A DNA stretch of 40,751 nt from an uncultured Erysipelotrichaceae bacterium (GTDB taxonomy: Bacteria; Bacillota_I; Bacilli_A; Erysipelotrichales; Erysipelotrichaceae). The position numbers were made by a program, and so were the translations under genes. The notes under the pieces were generated by a model that did no database searches, was not told the DNA's origin, and worked only from the letters and a program-made list of their open reading frames with translations. Of this stretch, positions 25,689-34,217 are shown piece by piece. Each line of letters starts with the position of its first letter. The stretch's first letter is position 1. The stretch lies in the NCBI GenBank assembly GCA_949296305.1, contig CASFOT010000095.1, positions 1 to 40,751 on the forward strand. Direction: 5' to 3'.

Positions 25689-26675
25689 TTATCCGACCAA
25701 GTGCAGATTTTCCAGCAAGATCCCTGTACCTTCAGCAACACAGCGAAGCGCATTGTCGGCCACAAATACCGGAATGTGAAGTTCATCACGCAGCAGCTCA
25801 TCCAAGCCTTTCAACAGAGAACCGCCTCCTGTCAGCACAATGCCGCGCGTTACGATATCTGCAGCTAATTCCGGCGGTGTATTTTCTAAAACTGTACGGC
25901 ATGCATGCACGATCTCGGCTAAACGCTCATTCAAGCAGCCTTGGATCTCTGCACTGTTCAGCTGGATGCTGATCGGTAATCCGCTGACCAGATCTCGGCC
26001 GCTGACTTCCATCACATCTTTTGTAGAACCTTTCCATGCAGTACCGATCTTCTTCTTCACTTCTTCTGCTGTACGATCACCGATCAGCAGTTTCTTTTCT
26101 TCTTTGCAGAATTTGATGATCTCACGATCCATGGCATCACCTGCCACACGCAGCGATGTACTCGTGATGATCTCTCCTAATGAAATGACCGCAACATCGG
26201 TCGTACCGCCGCCGATATCTAAGACCATGCAGCCGCTAGGTCTGCCGATATCCAGTCCAGCGCCTACTGCCGCTACTTTTGGTTCTTCTTCAATATAAAC
26301 TTTTTTTGCGCCGCTGCGGTAAGCCGCATCACGGATTGCATTGCGCTCTACGCTTGTAATATTGCTTGGACAGCAGATCAAAATGATCGGACGTCGAAAC
26401 ATTCCTTTCAATTCCAGTTTTTTAAAGAAATAATTCAACATGATCTCCGTCACTTCAAAGTCAGCGATAACACCGTCTTTCAATGGACGGATCGCCATCA
26501 TCTTTCCTGGTGTACGGCCTAACATTTCTTTTGCTTCACTGCCGGCAGCTAAACAGCGTTTTGTCTCTGCATCAATGGCCACAACGCTTGGCTCATCAAT
26601 GACGATTCCTTCACCTTTGACATACATCAATATATTTGCTGTTCCTAAGTCGATTCCAACTTCTTTTGAAAACAT
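25689..26675 (-). CDS. mbl: MreB/Mbl rod-shape actin homologue
   Basis: A bacterial actin that directs cell-wall elongation from the inner membrane face. Actin-fold motifs are GIDLGTANILMYVKG (phosphate 1) at the N-terminus, VLDIGGGTTDVAVIS (phosphate 2) near 150, and IVLTGGGSLLKGLDELL (adenosine). The protein has 328 residues, slightly below the MreB average. ATG 26675 is chosen because GGAGG lies 7 nt upstream; an ATG at 26681 abuts it. Its position near spoIID and spoIIQ matches the Firmicutes spoIID-spoIIQ-spoIIID-mbl cluster, hence Mbl rather than MreB. Confidence 0.93.
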   Translation of the reverse strand: MFSKEVGIDLGTANILMYVKGEGIVIDEPSVVAIDAETKRCLAAGSEAKEMLGRTPGKMMAIRPLKDGVIADFEVTEIMLNYFFKKLELKGMFRRPIILICCPSNITSVERNAIRDAAYRSGAKKVYIEEEPKVAAVGAGLDIGRPSGCMVLDIGGGTTDVAVISLGEIITSTSLRVAGDAMDREIIKFCKEEKKLLIGDRTAEEVKKKIGTAWKGSTKDVMEVSGRDLVSGLPISIQLNSAEIQGCLNERLAEIVHACRTVLENTPPELAADIVTRGIVLTGGGSLLKGLDELLRDELHIPVFVADNALRCVAEGTGILLENLHLVG

Positions 26676-27077
26676 GAACATTCCTCCAAACTTAATTTTC
26701 TGATGATCCCTCATCTGCTAAGCACTTCCATGAAAAGCAAGTGCTTGATAGCTTCTATATTCTATCACTTTTTTCAACAAAAACAAATAGATTGAAAGCA
26801 ACAGCCGATATTTCACATTTTTCGACAAATCAAAAAAGGGCCTGCTTTGGATGCCCCAGCATGTTGACAAACGATCTACTTCAAAAGCATTGAAAAGCAA
26901 TGGCTAAAAAGTGGGGATGATAAACCATTTTTCAGGCAGTTTTAGACAAATGACGGCTTAAGACTGCCTGCTTTTTATATAAAAGTGGAGACTAAAAAGA
27001 CCGTATGACAAAAGTCTGCTCAAAGAGCGACTTTATCAACGGTCTGAGCCATTCTTTGAATGCCCGTTTTTGTACGA
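26676..27077. promoter_or_regulatory. 402-bp gap between spoIIQ and mbl
   Basis: This gap holds no convincing gene; SpoIIID, usual at this place, is missing. On the minus strand TTGTTT (26786-26781) and TAGAAT (26764-26759), 16 bp apart, could be the mbl promoter. The mbl leader contains a perfect 8-bp stem AAGCACTT / AAGTGCTT (26720-26746) with an 11-nt loop. A plus-strand terminator-like hairpin CAGGCAGT / ACTGCCTG (26933-26970, then CTTTTTAT) has no obvious plus-strand gene. Confidence 0.45.
26994..27044 (-). terminator. Terminator of the spoIID-spoIIQ unit
   Basis: On the minus strand a long hairpin with stems GACCGT / ACGGTC, AAAGTC / GACTTT and GCTC / GAGC (27044-26999) is followed by five T. 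It lies 34 nt after the spoIIQ stop. Confidence 0.75.
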
Positions 27078-27710
27078 TCACTGGCCAATCAACGCATTGA
27101 ACTCTTCAGCTGTCTTGCCATACACATTTTCAGGATCCGTTAATTGTCCGTCGATCTCGACCACCAGATGCAGATGATTTCCAAGATCTTTGCCATACAC
27201 GCATGTTCCTGCAGAAGCGATCACATCTCCTTGTTCCACATGATCACCTTTTTTTACTTTCACATCATTGAGGCTTTGCATCGTTACCGTCATCGTTTCA
27301 CTTTGAATGACCACGGTATTTCCGAACAATTCATCCTCTCGGACATCGCTGACTTCCCCATCCATCATCGCGATGATTTCAAAGGCTTCTCCATCTTTTG
27401 TATAGTCGATTCCCTGCGAAGAACGATACACTTCTTCAAATTTCACAAATGTATCGGTCTTGTTTTCTTCACCATCAAAATAGTCTACTGTGATCACAGC
27501 ATCAACTGCAAACGGCTTCTGTACGATTTGCGGCAATTCTTCATCTGGCAAGGGAAGGATCACCTCTTGATCTTCGGCTACGGTCGGTTCTGTTTGCGGA
27601 TCTTGATTCATCATCCATGTCAAGGTTCCTACCGCAATGATCAAAAAGCAGGACATAACGACGATTCCTCTTTTTTTCCATCGGATCGTTTTATTTTCAT
27701 AACTGAGCAT
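27078..27710 (-). CDS. spoIIQ: SpoIIQ-like M23 (LytM) domain membrane protein
   Basis: A single-pass membrane protein (helix at about 15-32, GIVVMSCFLIIAVG) with an extracellular LytM domain, like the forespore protein SpoIIQ that pairs with SpoIIIAH to build the feeding channel and aid engulfment. The LytM motifs are SQGIDYTKDGE near 110 and NHLHLVVEIDG near 182. The first zinc-ligand His (normally HxGxD) is Ser here, so the peptidase site is incomplete, as also reported for Bacillus SpoIIQ. The linker is rich in acidic residues. It lies 33 nt after spoIID, with AGAGGTGATAAA as ribosome site. Confidence 0.85.
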   Translation of the reverse strand: MLSYENKTIRWKKRGIVVMSCFLIIAVGTLTWMMNQDPQTEPTVAEDQEVILPLPDEELPQIVQKPFAVDAVITVDYFDGEENKTDTFVKFEEVYRSSQGIDYTKDGEAFEIIAMMDGEVSDVREDELFGNTVVIQSETMTVTMQSLNDVKVKKGDHVEQGDVIASAGTCVYGKDLGNHLHLVVEIDGQLTDPENVYGKTAEEFNALIGQ

Positions 27711-27743
27711 TTTATCACCTCTATCCCCATTATGCCCATGCCT

Positions 27744-28664
27744 TTAAGAATTATACACATCGTCTAGCTGTATGCCGCTGTAATAATGTTTTAATATCTC
27801 CGTATAACTTTTCCCTTCCAGCGCCATCCCTTGCGCCCCTTCCTGGGACATGCCCACCCCATGGCCGGACCCCTTGATCGTAAAAATGACCTGTTCTCCT
27901 TGCACTTTGATCGTAAAACAGCTTGACCGCAATTGTAAGGCTTCCCGGATCTCACGTCCGCTGTAGCTCTGATCATCGATCTGTACAGTTTTGACATAGC
28001 CGCTTTCATAAGAAGCACTCACTTGTATGGAGGAAACCGATGCATCCTTTCCCAATGCTTGGCCAAGCGCCTCTTTCGTACATTGAAACGTACTGATGTA
28101 ATCTTCATCTGTTGTTTCGTCCCAAGGGGAATCCACACTGCGCAGATAAGCCAGTGCACTGTTGTAATATTCTTCACTGTTGGCTGTTTTCCCAGCACTG
28201 CTGGCGAAAAAGAAGGCAGTGATCGGCTTTCCTTCATAGGTCATGATCTCGCCTCTTGTTGCATCGACTGCTTCTTCTACCCGCTGCCTGCTCGTTTCAT
28301 ATTGTCCTTTCCAAACGGCCTGAAGCTGTTCATCATCCAAATACACTTGTGAGGCAGTCGTATCATCCACTTTATAGTTGCGCGAAGCGACAAATGTACG
28401 AGCAGCGACCGCTTGTGCTTTCAAAGCCTCCATTTCATAGGACGGTGACATTTCTGATCCGACGACACCTTTCAGATATGTTTCCAATTCGATTTCAAAG
28501 GTCTCTTCTCCGCGGGTCAACGACACCATTTTTTTTGTTTGTTCCTTTTTTTCACTGTCACTTACTCTTACGATCGATTCAAACATATTCACTTGCTGGA
28601 CCCACAAAAACAAACAGCAGAAAATGACAGCACCCAGCAAAAACACTTTGATCTCTAAACGCAA
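27744..28664 (-). CDS. spoIID: SpoIID, sporulation lytic transglycosylase
   Basis: A membrane-anchored murein lytic transglycosylase that trims septal peptidoglycan during engulfment. After one N-terminal membrane helix (VFLLGAVIFCCLFLW) come the hallmark ETYLKGVVGSEMSPSYE (catalytic Glu in GSEM), ALKAQAVAARTFV, FFFASSAGKTANSEEYY, and GSGHGVGMSQEGAQGMA near the C-terminus. The start is unclear: a TTG at 28664 with GAGG 10 nt upstream is preferred; the frame stays open to 28685 without an ATG. It pairs with spoIIQ downstream. Confidence 0.92.
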   Translation of the reverse strand: MRLEIKVFLLGAVIFCCLFLWVQQVNMFESIVRVSDSEKKEQTKKMVSLTRGEETFEIELETYLKGVVGSEMSPSYEMEALKAQAVAARTFVASRNYKVDDTTASQVYLDDEQLQAVWKGQYETSRQRVEEAVDATRGEIMTYEGKPITAFFFASSAGKTANSEEYYNSALAYLRSVDSPWDETTDEDYISTFQCTKEALGQALGKDASVSSIQVSASYESGYVKTVQIDDQSYSGREIREALQLRSSCFTIKVQGEQVIFTIKGSGHGVGMSQEGAQGMALEGKSYTEILKHYYSGIQLDDVYNS

Positions 28665-28706
28665 AAAAATCACATCCTCATACAACTATATGAGAACGTG
28701 ATCAGA

Positions 28707-30305
28707 TTATACACTACGCTCTTTTAGTTTTTTGCGATAATCTCTCGGGGTCATCTGATGATATCGCCGGAACACTCGATCAAAATAATACGGATCTTCA
28801 AAACCGACACGTTTAGCGATCTCTTTGATCGATAAATTTGATTCATGAAGCAAGACCAACGCCTCTTTCATCTTCACCTCATTGATATAAGCAATCATCG
28901 TCTGCCCAACTTCTTGTTTGAACAACCGGCTGGCATAACTCGGAGATACTTGAAAATGCATGGCAACTTCAGCCAAGCTCAACGGACGATGCAGGTTCTT
29001 GTGGATAAATTCCATCCAGTCGCTTACATCTCTGCGATATCGCGGCTGGTTCTTCTCATTGATCCACAGCTCCATCGCTGTCCAGATCTGCTGCATCTCC
29101 ATGCGCAGCTGCGTCAATGTCTCACAATAAAAGATGACCGTACCTGCATCCTCAAAAGGAAAATGTTTGCTTTGCAGACGGAATGTGCTCTCTCGTCCTT
29201 CCACATTATTCACGATGAAGCTGCAATAAGCCAAGACATCTCTTGGCAATATCTGGTACTCTTCCATATAATCCAGCATCTGTGTCTGAATCGATCGCAC
29301 CCGTTCAAAATCCTGCATGAGCACTGCATTGAACAGCTGTTGATGAAAACCGACCTTATTGGGATGCAAGCGTTGAAAATTTGGTTCTAATGCATCACGG
29401 ACCATCAAGATATGCTCCGTTTCATAAAAGCGGTTTTGACTGCATTGCAGCAGCTGATCAAATTGATCCATCATTTCCTGTGCTTTTGTGAAAGGTTCGC
29501 TGATGACGACCGTCATATCATAATTTAACAATTGCTGTATCTGTGTATGCAGCGAACGTACTAAAAACAAGATCTGCGTAGGATCGTTGGAGCGAAATAA
29601 AACTACGACACTGTGCTGATTCAAAAATAAAGGAACCGCTTCTGGCAGAGCCATGTGATTTTCTTTCAAGATCTGTTCCAGCTGCATGCGCAAATGCTTT
29701 CGATCGATCTTTCGCTGATAATGAATGAGATGGATCTGATCGATGCGCAGATAAGCCATCAGGACCCCTTCTTTCAGAAAGTCATAATACGGATGTTGTA
29801 AGACCTTCTCAAAATCTTCTGCTTCGCTGGAATGGTCTTCTTTGCGCAGCAGCAGGCATTGCTGAAGCTCACGGATCACACCATCTACGACAGCCGCATG
29901 ATGGCGTTTATTTTGATTCACTTTGGCTTTTGCCTCTTCGATGGCTGCCTGAAGACCTTCTTTGGTCAAAAGTGAAAATAAAAGCAGATCGTCGATGCCG
30001 CTGCGAATGTAAGAACGTACGCGGTAATAGGAATAATTGTCCATAAATAATAAGATCTGGACATTTTCATCCATACGGCGGATCTGGTGAATCAAAGAAA
30101 TGCGGTCCAATCGCTTTCCGCTGACACCGATCAGAATGATATCTGGATAAATTTCCCGATATAAACGATAAGCGGTTTTGCTGTTTTGCGCAAATGCAAT
30201 CAATTCACAGGAAAGCGCATGCCAATTGACCATGTTTTTGATATGCAGCTGGCGGCGCATATCTTCATCAACGATGATGACCTTATAAACCTTAGGTGAG
30301 TCCAT
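28707..30305 (-). CDS. AraC-type response regulator with degenerate receiver
   Basis: A YesN-like two-domain regulator, 532 residues: an N-terminal receiver (1-125), a ~290-residue linker, and a C-terminal AraC DNA-binding domain (about 430-530: LSLAEVAMHFQVSPSYASRLF, SIKEIAKRVGFEDPYYFDRVF). The receiver keeps the acidic pair (DED 13-15), but Gly60 stands where the phosphorylated Asp should be (PDIILIG), the conserved Thr/Ser site appears to be Met88, and Phe110 takes the place of the conserved Lys. No histidine kinase is nearby. It overlaps the DUF1146 gene by 14 bp. It probably works without phosphorylation; its targets are unknown. Confidence 0.9.
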   Translation of the reverse strand: MDSPKVYKVIIVDEDMRRQLHIKNMVNWHALSCELIAFAQNSKTAYRLYREIYPDIILIGVSGKRLDRISLIHQIRRMDENVQILLFMDNYSYYRVRSYIRSGIDDLLLFSLLTKEGLQAAIEEAKAKVNQNKRHHAAVVDGVIRELQQCLLLRKEDHSSEAEDFEKVLQHPYYDFLKEGVLMAYLRIDQIHLIHYQRKIDRKHLRMQLEQILKENHMALPEAVPLFLNQHSVVVLFRSNDPTQILFLVRSLHTQIQQLLNYDMTVVISEPFTKAQEMMDQFDQLLQCSQNRFYETEHILMVRDALEPNFQRLHPNKVGFHQQLFNAVLMQDFERVRSIQTQMLDYMEEYQILPRDVLAYCSFIVNNVEGRESTFRLQSKHFPFEDAGTVIFYCETLTQLRMEMQQIWTAMELWINEKNQPRYRRDVSDWMEFIHKNLHRPLSLAEVAMHFQVSPSYASRLFKQEVGQTMIAYINEVKMKEALVLLHESNLSIKEIAKRVGFEDPYYFDRVFRRYHQMTPRDYRKKLKERSV

Positions 30306-30498
30306 TAAAGATCGTCAGCTCCAATAAAAAGCTGCCACACAGATAAGCAAGTGCCATAGCTAAGATCAAAAACAGCAGTTGCGCTTTCATCGGCTGACGC
30401 ACATTGACAAAGCGGTCAAATTGAACACCGCTCAAAGCAAAGAGTGCGGCCAAAAAGCAAATTAGATAGATTGCCAGCTTCACGATTGCATACACCAT
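30292..30498 (-). CDS. DUF1146 (YwzB-like) small membrane protein
   Basis: A 68-residue protein with two membrane helices (about 5-24 and 41-60) joined by a short basic loop, VNVRQPMKAQLLFLILAMALAYLCG being characteristic of DUF1146 (shown here only by its key part: QPMKAQLLFLILAMA). Its function is unknown. In Bacillus the family member ywzB lies near spoIID, which matches the order here. GAGGGATCTCG precedes the ATG. Its stop overlaps the start of the response-regulator gene, so both are translated together. Confidence 0.8.
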   Translation of the reverse strand: MVYAIVKLAIYLICFLAALFALSGVQFDRFVNVRQPMKAQLLFLILAMALAYLCGSFLLELTIFNGLT

Positions 30499-30570
30499 CG
30501 AGATCCCTCATTTCTCCTTTTATTGTAACGGATGTTTTCTTCTTTTTCAAACAGTCAGAAACAGGAGCGC

Positions 30571-31812
30571 TTAATCAGCACTCCCGTTATTTTTTATCGG
30601 CACATTTCCATGGGTTTCCGGCCGTCCTCCATTATTCACATAGATTGCACTCGAACCAAACACCATCAGAAACAGCATGGCCGTCTGGATCCAGTTCAAT
30701 GTATGATCAAAAAGACCATGAATCAACACCGTTAACAAAAAAGCAGCGATCAAAGCAAACAATGGCACATCGAAGCGTTTGGTATACAGGCGGATGATTT
30801 CTTTTATATTTTCCCAAAAAGCAGCAAACATGAGCAGCAAGCCGATCAAACCGTGGCTTAATAACGGATCTAAGAACACGTTATGTGCATGCATCGCTCT
30901 TCGCCCATCATAAAGCTTGTAAAAAATCTGATAACACTGCGGTCCTCCGCCAAAGAGCAGATGGTCTTGAATGGCCATGACTGCTGTTTTCCAGATCCGC
31001 CCGCGTACGATAAATGAATCCAAGAAACCACTGCGCGGCAATAAACTTGGATCGATCCATACCGCACTGACACCGCTGAGCAGCAAGCCCATGGAAACCA
31101 TGAACGATTTCCAATGCCTCGTCAACAGAAACATCACCGGGATCGCAACGATAAACGATGCCCATGCTGTGCGGCAGCCAGTCAGATACAAGGCAAACAA
31201 ATTCAATAAGATGATGCCCCAATAAAACAAGATCCGATGCAGCTTTTCTGAATACAACAGCTTATAGACACAGCAAAGCACAAGAAATTCGATCATCATC
31301 GCATAGAAATTTGCATTATAAAAAGTAGAGTTGACACGCCAATGCGGCGCATCTTCTATTTCCAGATCAAAAAAGCTGTAGCCAAAATGATCGATGATGC
31401 GGAAATATTCCATGATGGCCCAAATAAAGCAGAAGATGGAAATGATACAGCATGCATCGATCAGCAAAATAAACAGGCGTTTATTGATGATGCTTCGATA
31501 AAACATGTAATACACAAAGATCAGCAGCATTGCAAAAGACTGCAGCATGCCAATCTGATTGGAATACATCATTGAAGTGACAAAAGAAACCAGACAGAAC
31601 AGAAAAAACAGAAAGGCCCGCGGTGTGTTGCGGATGATCGTGATCAGCTGATGGGTTGCTGCCAGATAACAAAGCGTAAAGACAATCGCGGCAATCGAAC
31701 AGAAATATGGCAGAAATATCGAGCATGTCACAAACATGATCAAATATTCTTCAAACGTATAGCCATCGAGCTTGCGATGGTAAAACGCTTTGGCCCTATT
31801 GATCCATTCCAT
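30571..31812 (-). CDS. O-antigen ligase/polymerase-like membrane protein
   Basis: A 413-residue membrane protein with about eleven helices and a large extracellular loop. The loop holds GGGPQCYQIF and MHAHNVFLDPLLSHGLIGL, the signature of the Wzy_C/O-antigen-ligase family. In a Gram-positive host it would polymerise or attach a wall glycan or capsule unit rather than act on LPS. It begins 13 nt after ispE, with AGGAGGAAAAGCT as ribosome site, so it is at the end of the rnmV-rsmA-ispE operon, an uncommon place. No other glycan genes except tagO are in the window. Confidence 0.85.
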   Translation of the reverse strand: MEWINRAKAFYHRKLDGYTFEEYLIMFVTCSIFLPYFCSIAAIVFTLCYLAATHQLITIIRNTPRAFLFFLFCLVSFVTSMMYSNQIGMLQSFAMLLIFVYYMFYRSIINKRLFILLIDACCIISIFCFIWAIMEYFRIIDHFGYSFFDLEIEDAPHWRVNSTFYNANFYAMMIEFLVLCCVYKLLYSEKLHRILFYWGIILLNLFALYLTGCRTAWASFIVAIPVMFLLTRHWKSFMVSMGLLLSGVSAVWIDPSLLPRSGFLDSFIVRGRIWKTAVMAIQDHLLFGGGPQCYQIFYKLYDGRRAMHAHNVFLDPLLSHGLIGLLLMFAAFWENIKEIIRLYTKRFDVPLFALIAAFLLTVLIHGLFDHTLNWIQTAMLFLMVFGSSAIYVNNGGRPETHGNVPIKNNGSAD

Positions 31813-31825
31813 AGCTTTTCCTCCT

Positions 31826-32665
31826 CTATCCTTTTCGTTTTACGATCTGCGCAAAGTATCCCATTTTTGCATACCGTTCTTGAAGACGCAGCAGTTTCTC
31901 CCGGTCGCGATCGATCGCGAATACCGTTGAACCGCTCCCTGACATCAATGCACCGTTGACCCCGTCTGCTTGCAAAGCTTTTTTCAGCTTTTCTACTTCT
32001 GGATTGATCTGAAATGCACTGTATTCAAGCGTATTTCCTAAACATTTGCATAACTGCTCATACCGATCTTCGATCAGACAGTGTTCGATCCAATCGATAT
32101 CCGGATGTTCCACTTTGGCAAAATCCAATAATTGATAAGCTTTTCCTGTCGGCACACCGGTCGATGGTTTGACAAGCAGAATATCAAAACGGCAATGATC
32201 CTGCAACGGAAAAACCTGTTCTCCGATCCCTTCGACGCGCGCGCTCTGATTCAGCACACAGAAAGGCACATCGGCACCCACTTGCTTTGCACCTTTTGCC
32301 ACTTCTTCGATCGGCGCTTGGATCTCTGCCAATTCCATCGCAGCACGGATGATCGCACCTGCATCAGCGCTTCCGCCTGCTAAACCTGCTTCCATCGGGA
32401 TGCGTTTTTCCAATCGGATCCGAAAATGTGCATGCATGTTCCATTTTTCACGCAGATATTCCAACGCTTTAAAGATCAGGTTGTTCTCATTTACCGGCAC
32501 CCGTTCATCAAAACAAATCAATTCATCACGATCTGCCAGTTCCACTTCCAATGTATCATGCAGCGACAGCGGCAGCATGATCATGCGCAGATCATGATAT
32601 CCATCTTCGCGCCGCCTGACAACATCCAGCGACAAGTTAATTTTCGCATTTGCTTCCACTTTCAT
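31826..32665 (-). CDS. ispE: IspE, CDP-methylerythritol kinase
   Basis: A GHMP-superfamily kinase of the MEP isoprenoid pathway; it phosphorylates CDP-methylerythritol. Motifs are KVEANAKINLSLDV at the start, the ATP-binding GLAGGSADAGAII near 95, and ALMSGSGSTVFAI near 250. The protein has 279 residues. ATG 32665 is chosen because GAGG lies 9 nt upstream and the family begins at the KxNLxL motif; the frame upstream only runs into rsmA. The gene overlaps the end of rsmA by 29 bp, a coupling common in Firmicutes (rnmV-rsmA-ispE). Confidence 0.95.
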   Translation of the reverse strand: MKVEANAKINLSLDVVRRREDGYHDLRMIMLPLSLHDTLEVELADRDELICFDERVPVNENNLIFKALEYLREKWNMHAHFRIRLEKRIPMEAGLAGGSADAGAIIRAAMELAEIQAPIEEVAKGAKQVGADVPFCVLNQSARVEGIGEQVFPLQDHCRFDILLVKPSTGVPTGKAYQLLDFAKVEHPDIDWIEHCLIEDRYEQLCKCLGNTLEYSAFQINPEVEKLKKALQADGVNGALMSGSGSTVFAIDRDREKLLRLQERYAKMGYFAQIVKRKG

Positions 32666-33509
32666 GTTCATATACCTCATATAGATGTAAAAAGGCAGGG
32701 AGATCCAGCTGTTCACTGCGGATATTCGGCGCGATCCCAGCTTGTTCCAATATACGTTCTGCCATCTCTTTATTTTTACAGCATGCAGAAAAATTATTTA
32801 AGATCGTTTTCCGGCGCATGGCAAAACAAGCCTTCACCATCGCAAAAAACCGGTCTTCATCTACTGGCAAATGTTCAATGAAACGAAACTGCAGCACCGC
32901 ACTGTCCACATTTGGTTTTGGCATAAAGACATTACGCGGCACTTTCATTACCGGATGCACGCTGCAGCGAAACTGCGTGATCACGCTGAGCGCATTGTAA
33001 TCTTTGCTGCCAGGCTTTGCATAAAACCGGTCAGCTACCTCTTTCTGCATCATGACCGTAATGGCATCGATCTTTGCATCAGATTCAAAGATCTTAAACA
33101 AGATCGGGGTCGTTATATAATAAGGAAGATTGGCCGCAATGACCACATCATAGCCTTTCTCACGATAACGTTGTACCCATGTTTCCAGGTCCACTTGCAA
33201 AAAATCTTCCATTACCAATGTAAAATTGGTTTCTTCTGCTAACGTATCTGCCAGCACTGCAGGCAATCGTTCATCGATCTCAAAAGAAACGACTTCTTTT
33301 GCATACGCACATAGAAACTGTGTCAATGCGCCGATACCAGGACCGATCTCAAAAACAACACAATGGTCGCTGATGACTGCATGACGGGCGATCTTGTCAA
33401 CGACACCGCTCTCTACCAAGAAATTCTGTCCATAACTCTTTTTTGCGAACAATGAATGCCGTTCTAAGATTTCCTTGGTAACTGATGGTGTGGCTATCAC
33501 CTTTTTCAT
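32637..33509 (-). CDS. rsmA: RsmA (KsgA), 16S rRNA dimethyladenosine transferase
   Basis: This methylase dimethylates two adjacent adenines near the 3' end of 16S rRNA and acts as a late 30S assembly check. SAM-binding motif I EIGPGIGALT (near 54), acidic motif II SFEID, and catalytic motif IV NLPYYITTP (near 127) are present; KSYGQNFLVE is the N-terminal signature. The 290-residue length is normal. The start codon overlaps the rnmV stop as ATGA. Confidence 0.97.
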   Translation of the reverse strand: MKKVIATPSVTKEILERHSLFAKKSYGQNFLVESGVVDKIARHAVISDHCVVFEIGPGIGALTQFLCAYAKEVVSFEIDERLPAVLADTLAEETNFTLVMEDFLQVDLETWVQRYREKGYDVVIAANLPYYITTPILFKIFESDAKIDAITVMMQKEVADRFYAKPGSKDYNALSVITQFRCSVHPVMKVPRNVFMPKPNVDSAVLQFRFIEHLPVDEDRFFAMVKACFAMRRKTILNNFSACCKNKEMAERILEQAGIAPNIRSEQLDLPAFLHLYEVYEHESGSKCEN

Positions 33510-34048
33510 GCAAATCCTCCCTTCTCCAGCTGTTCACGTACTTCCTGTACACTGATTTGCAATAAATTAAAACGTTTTAATAACGTCTTCGCATTTGGCT
33601 TTCCCAAATGATATACACTGCCCAGCCATTCACGCCGTTTTGCACTGTCATCATTTCCCTGTAATCCTAACAAAAGCATATCATCCATCGTAAAACATGG
33701 TTTGATCTCTTCAACATAGGTAAAACAGTGGGCTAACGCTTCTTCCAGATCTTGGCGGCCGGCATGTTCCACTCCTACTTTTTTCGGTGTCTTTGCTTTA
33801 TTTTTTTCAATATAAGCATTTTTACAGCCTTCCACTTCCGCATTGATCTTCTGCCGGATCTTTTCTCCTGGATGATCCGGATCTGTAAAGATGATCACAC
33901 CACAGCGTCTTTTTGCATCTTTGATCAATTCGATCGTTTCTGCTGTCAGAGAAAGGCCATTGGTCTCGATCGTCTCACAATCAAAATACTGTTTTAATAC
34001 ATTGCTATCATGATGCCCTTCAACGACGATCACTTCTTTGATTTTCAA
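33506..34048 (-). CDS. rnmV: Ribonuclease M5 (RnmV)
   Basis: A TOPRIM nuclease that matures the 5S rRNA precursor. The Toprim motifs are IVVEGHHD (catalytic Glu) at the start and IFTDPDHPGEKIR (DxD) near 55. The 180-residue length is normal. The start is a TTG at 34048 with AAGGGGGTAGG upstream; no ATG is in frame near it. It heads the rnmV-rsmA-ispE operon. A TATAAT box on the minus strand at 34138-34133 may be the promoter. Confidence 0.95.
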   Translation of the reverse strand: MKIKEVIVVEGHHDSNVLKQYFDCETIETNGLSLTAETIELIKDAKRRCGVIIFTDPDHPGEKIRQKINAEVEGCKNAYIEKNKAKTPKKVGVEHAGRQDLEEALAHCFTYVEEIKPCFTMDDMLLLGLQGNDDSAKRREWLGSVYHLGKPNAKTLLKRFNLLQISVQEVREQLEKGGFA

Positions 34049-34183
34049 TGAACCTACCCCCTTACTTGTTGGTATTATCGCATAGAATCACTTTTTTTTC
34101 ATTAAATATTTCACATCTGTAAGTCTAACGATCATTATATCCTCATTTTTCACTTATTCTTTTTTATTTATATCGATCGCCCC

Positions 34184-34210
34184 AAAAAAAGAGGCACTTG
34201 CATGTGTGCC
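34184..34210 (-). terminator. Terminator after the small ORF
   Basis: On the minus strand GGCAC (34210-34206) pairs with GTGCC (34197-34193) around an 8-nt loop, followed by CTC and seven T. It ends the YitT-PHP-small-ORF unit. Confidence 0.7.
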
Positions 34211-34217
34211 CGTTTTG

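Noticed and set aside
26718-26900. 60-codon minus-strand ORF in the spoIIQ-mbl gap
   Set aside because: No ribosome site, spans a likely promoter and hairpin, and the translation does not look like SpoIIID or any known protein.
28685-28712. Sigma-E-like promoter (GTATAAT, 13 bp, CATATAGT) before spoIID
   Set aside because: Transcription would begin within the spoIID ribosome site, and the spacing is short; too weak to call.
30540-30575. Possible terminator after the O-antigen-ligase-like gene (GGAGTGC / GCGCTCC)
   Set aside because: The stem has a mismatch, lies at the stop codon and is followed by only a short T-run; transcription may continue into the DUF1146 gene.
30571-31812. WaaL (lipopolysaccharide O-antigen ligase) as a function
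   Set aside because: All context is Gram-positive and spore-forming, so an LPS role is implausible; only the family is kept.
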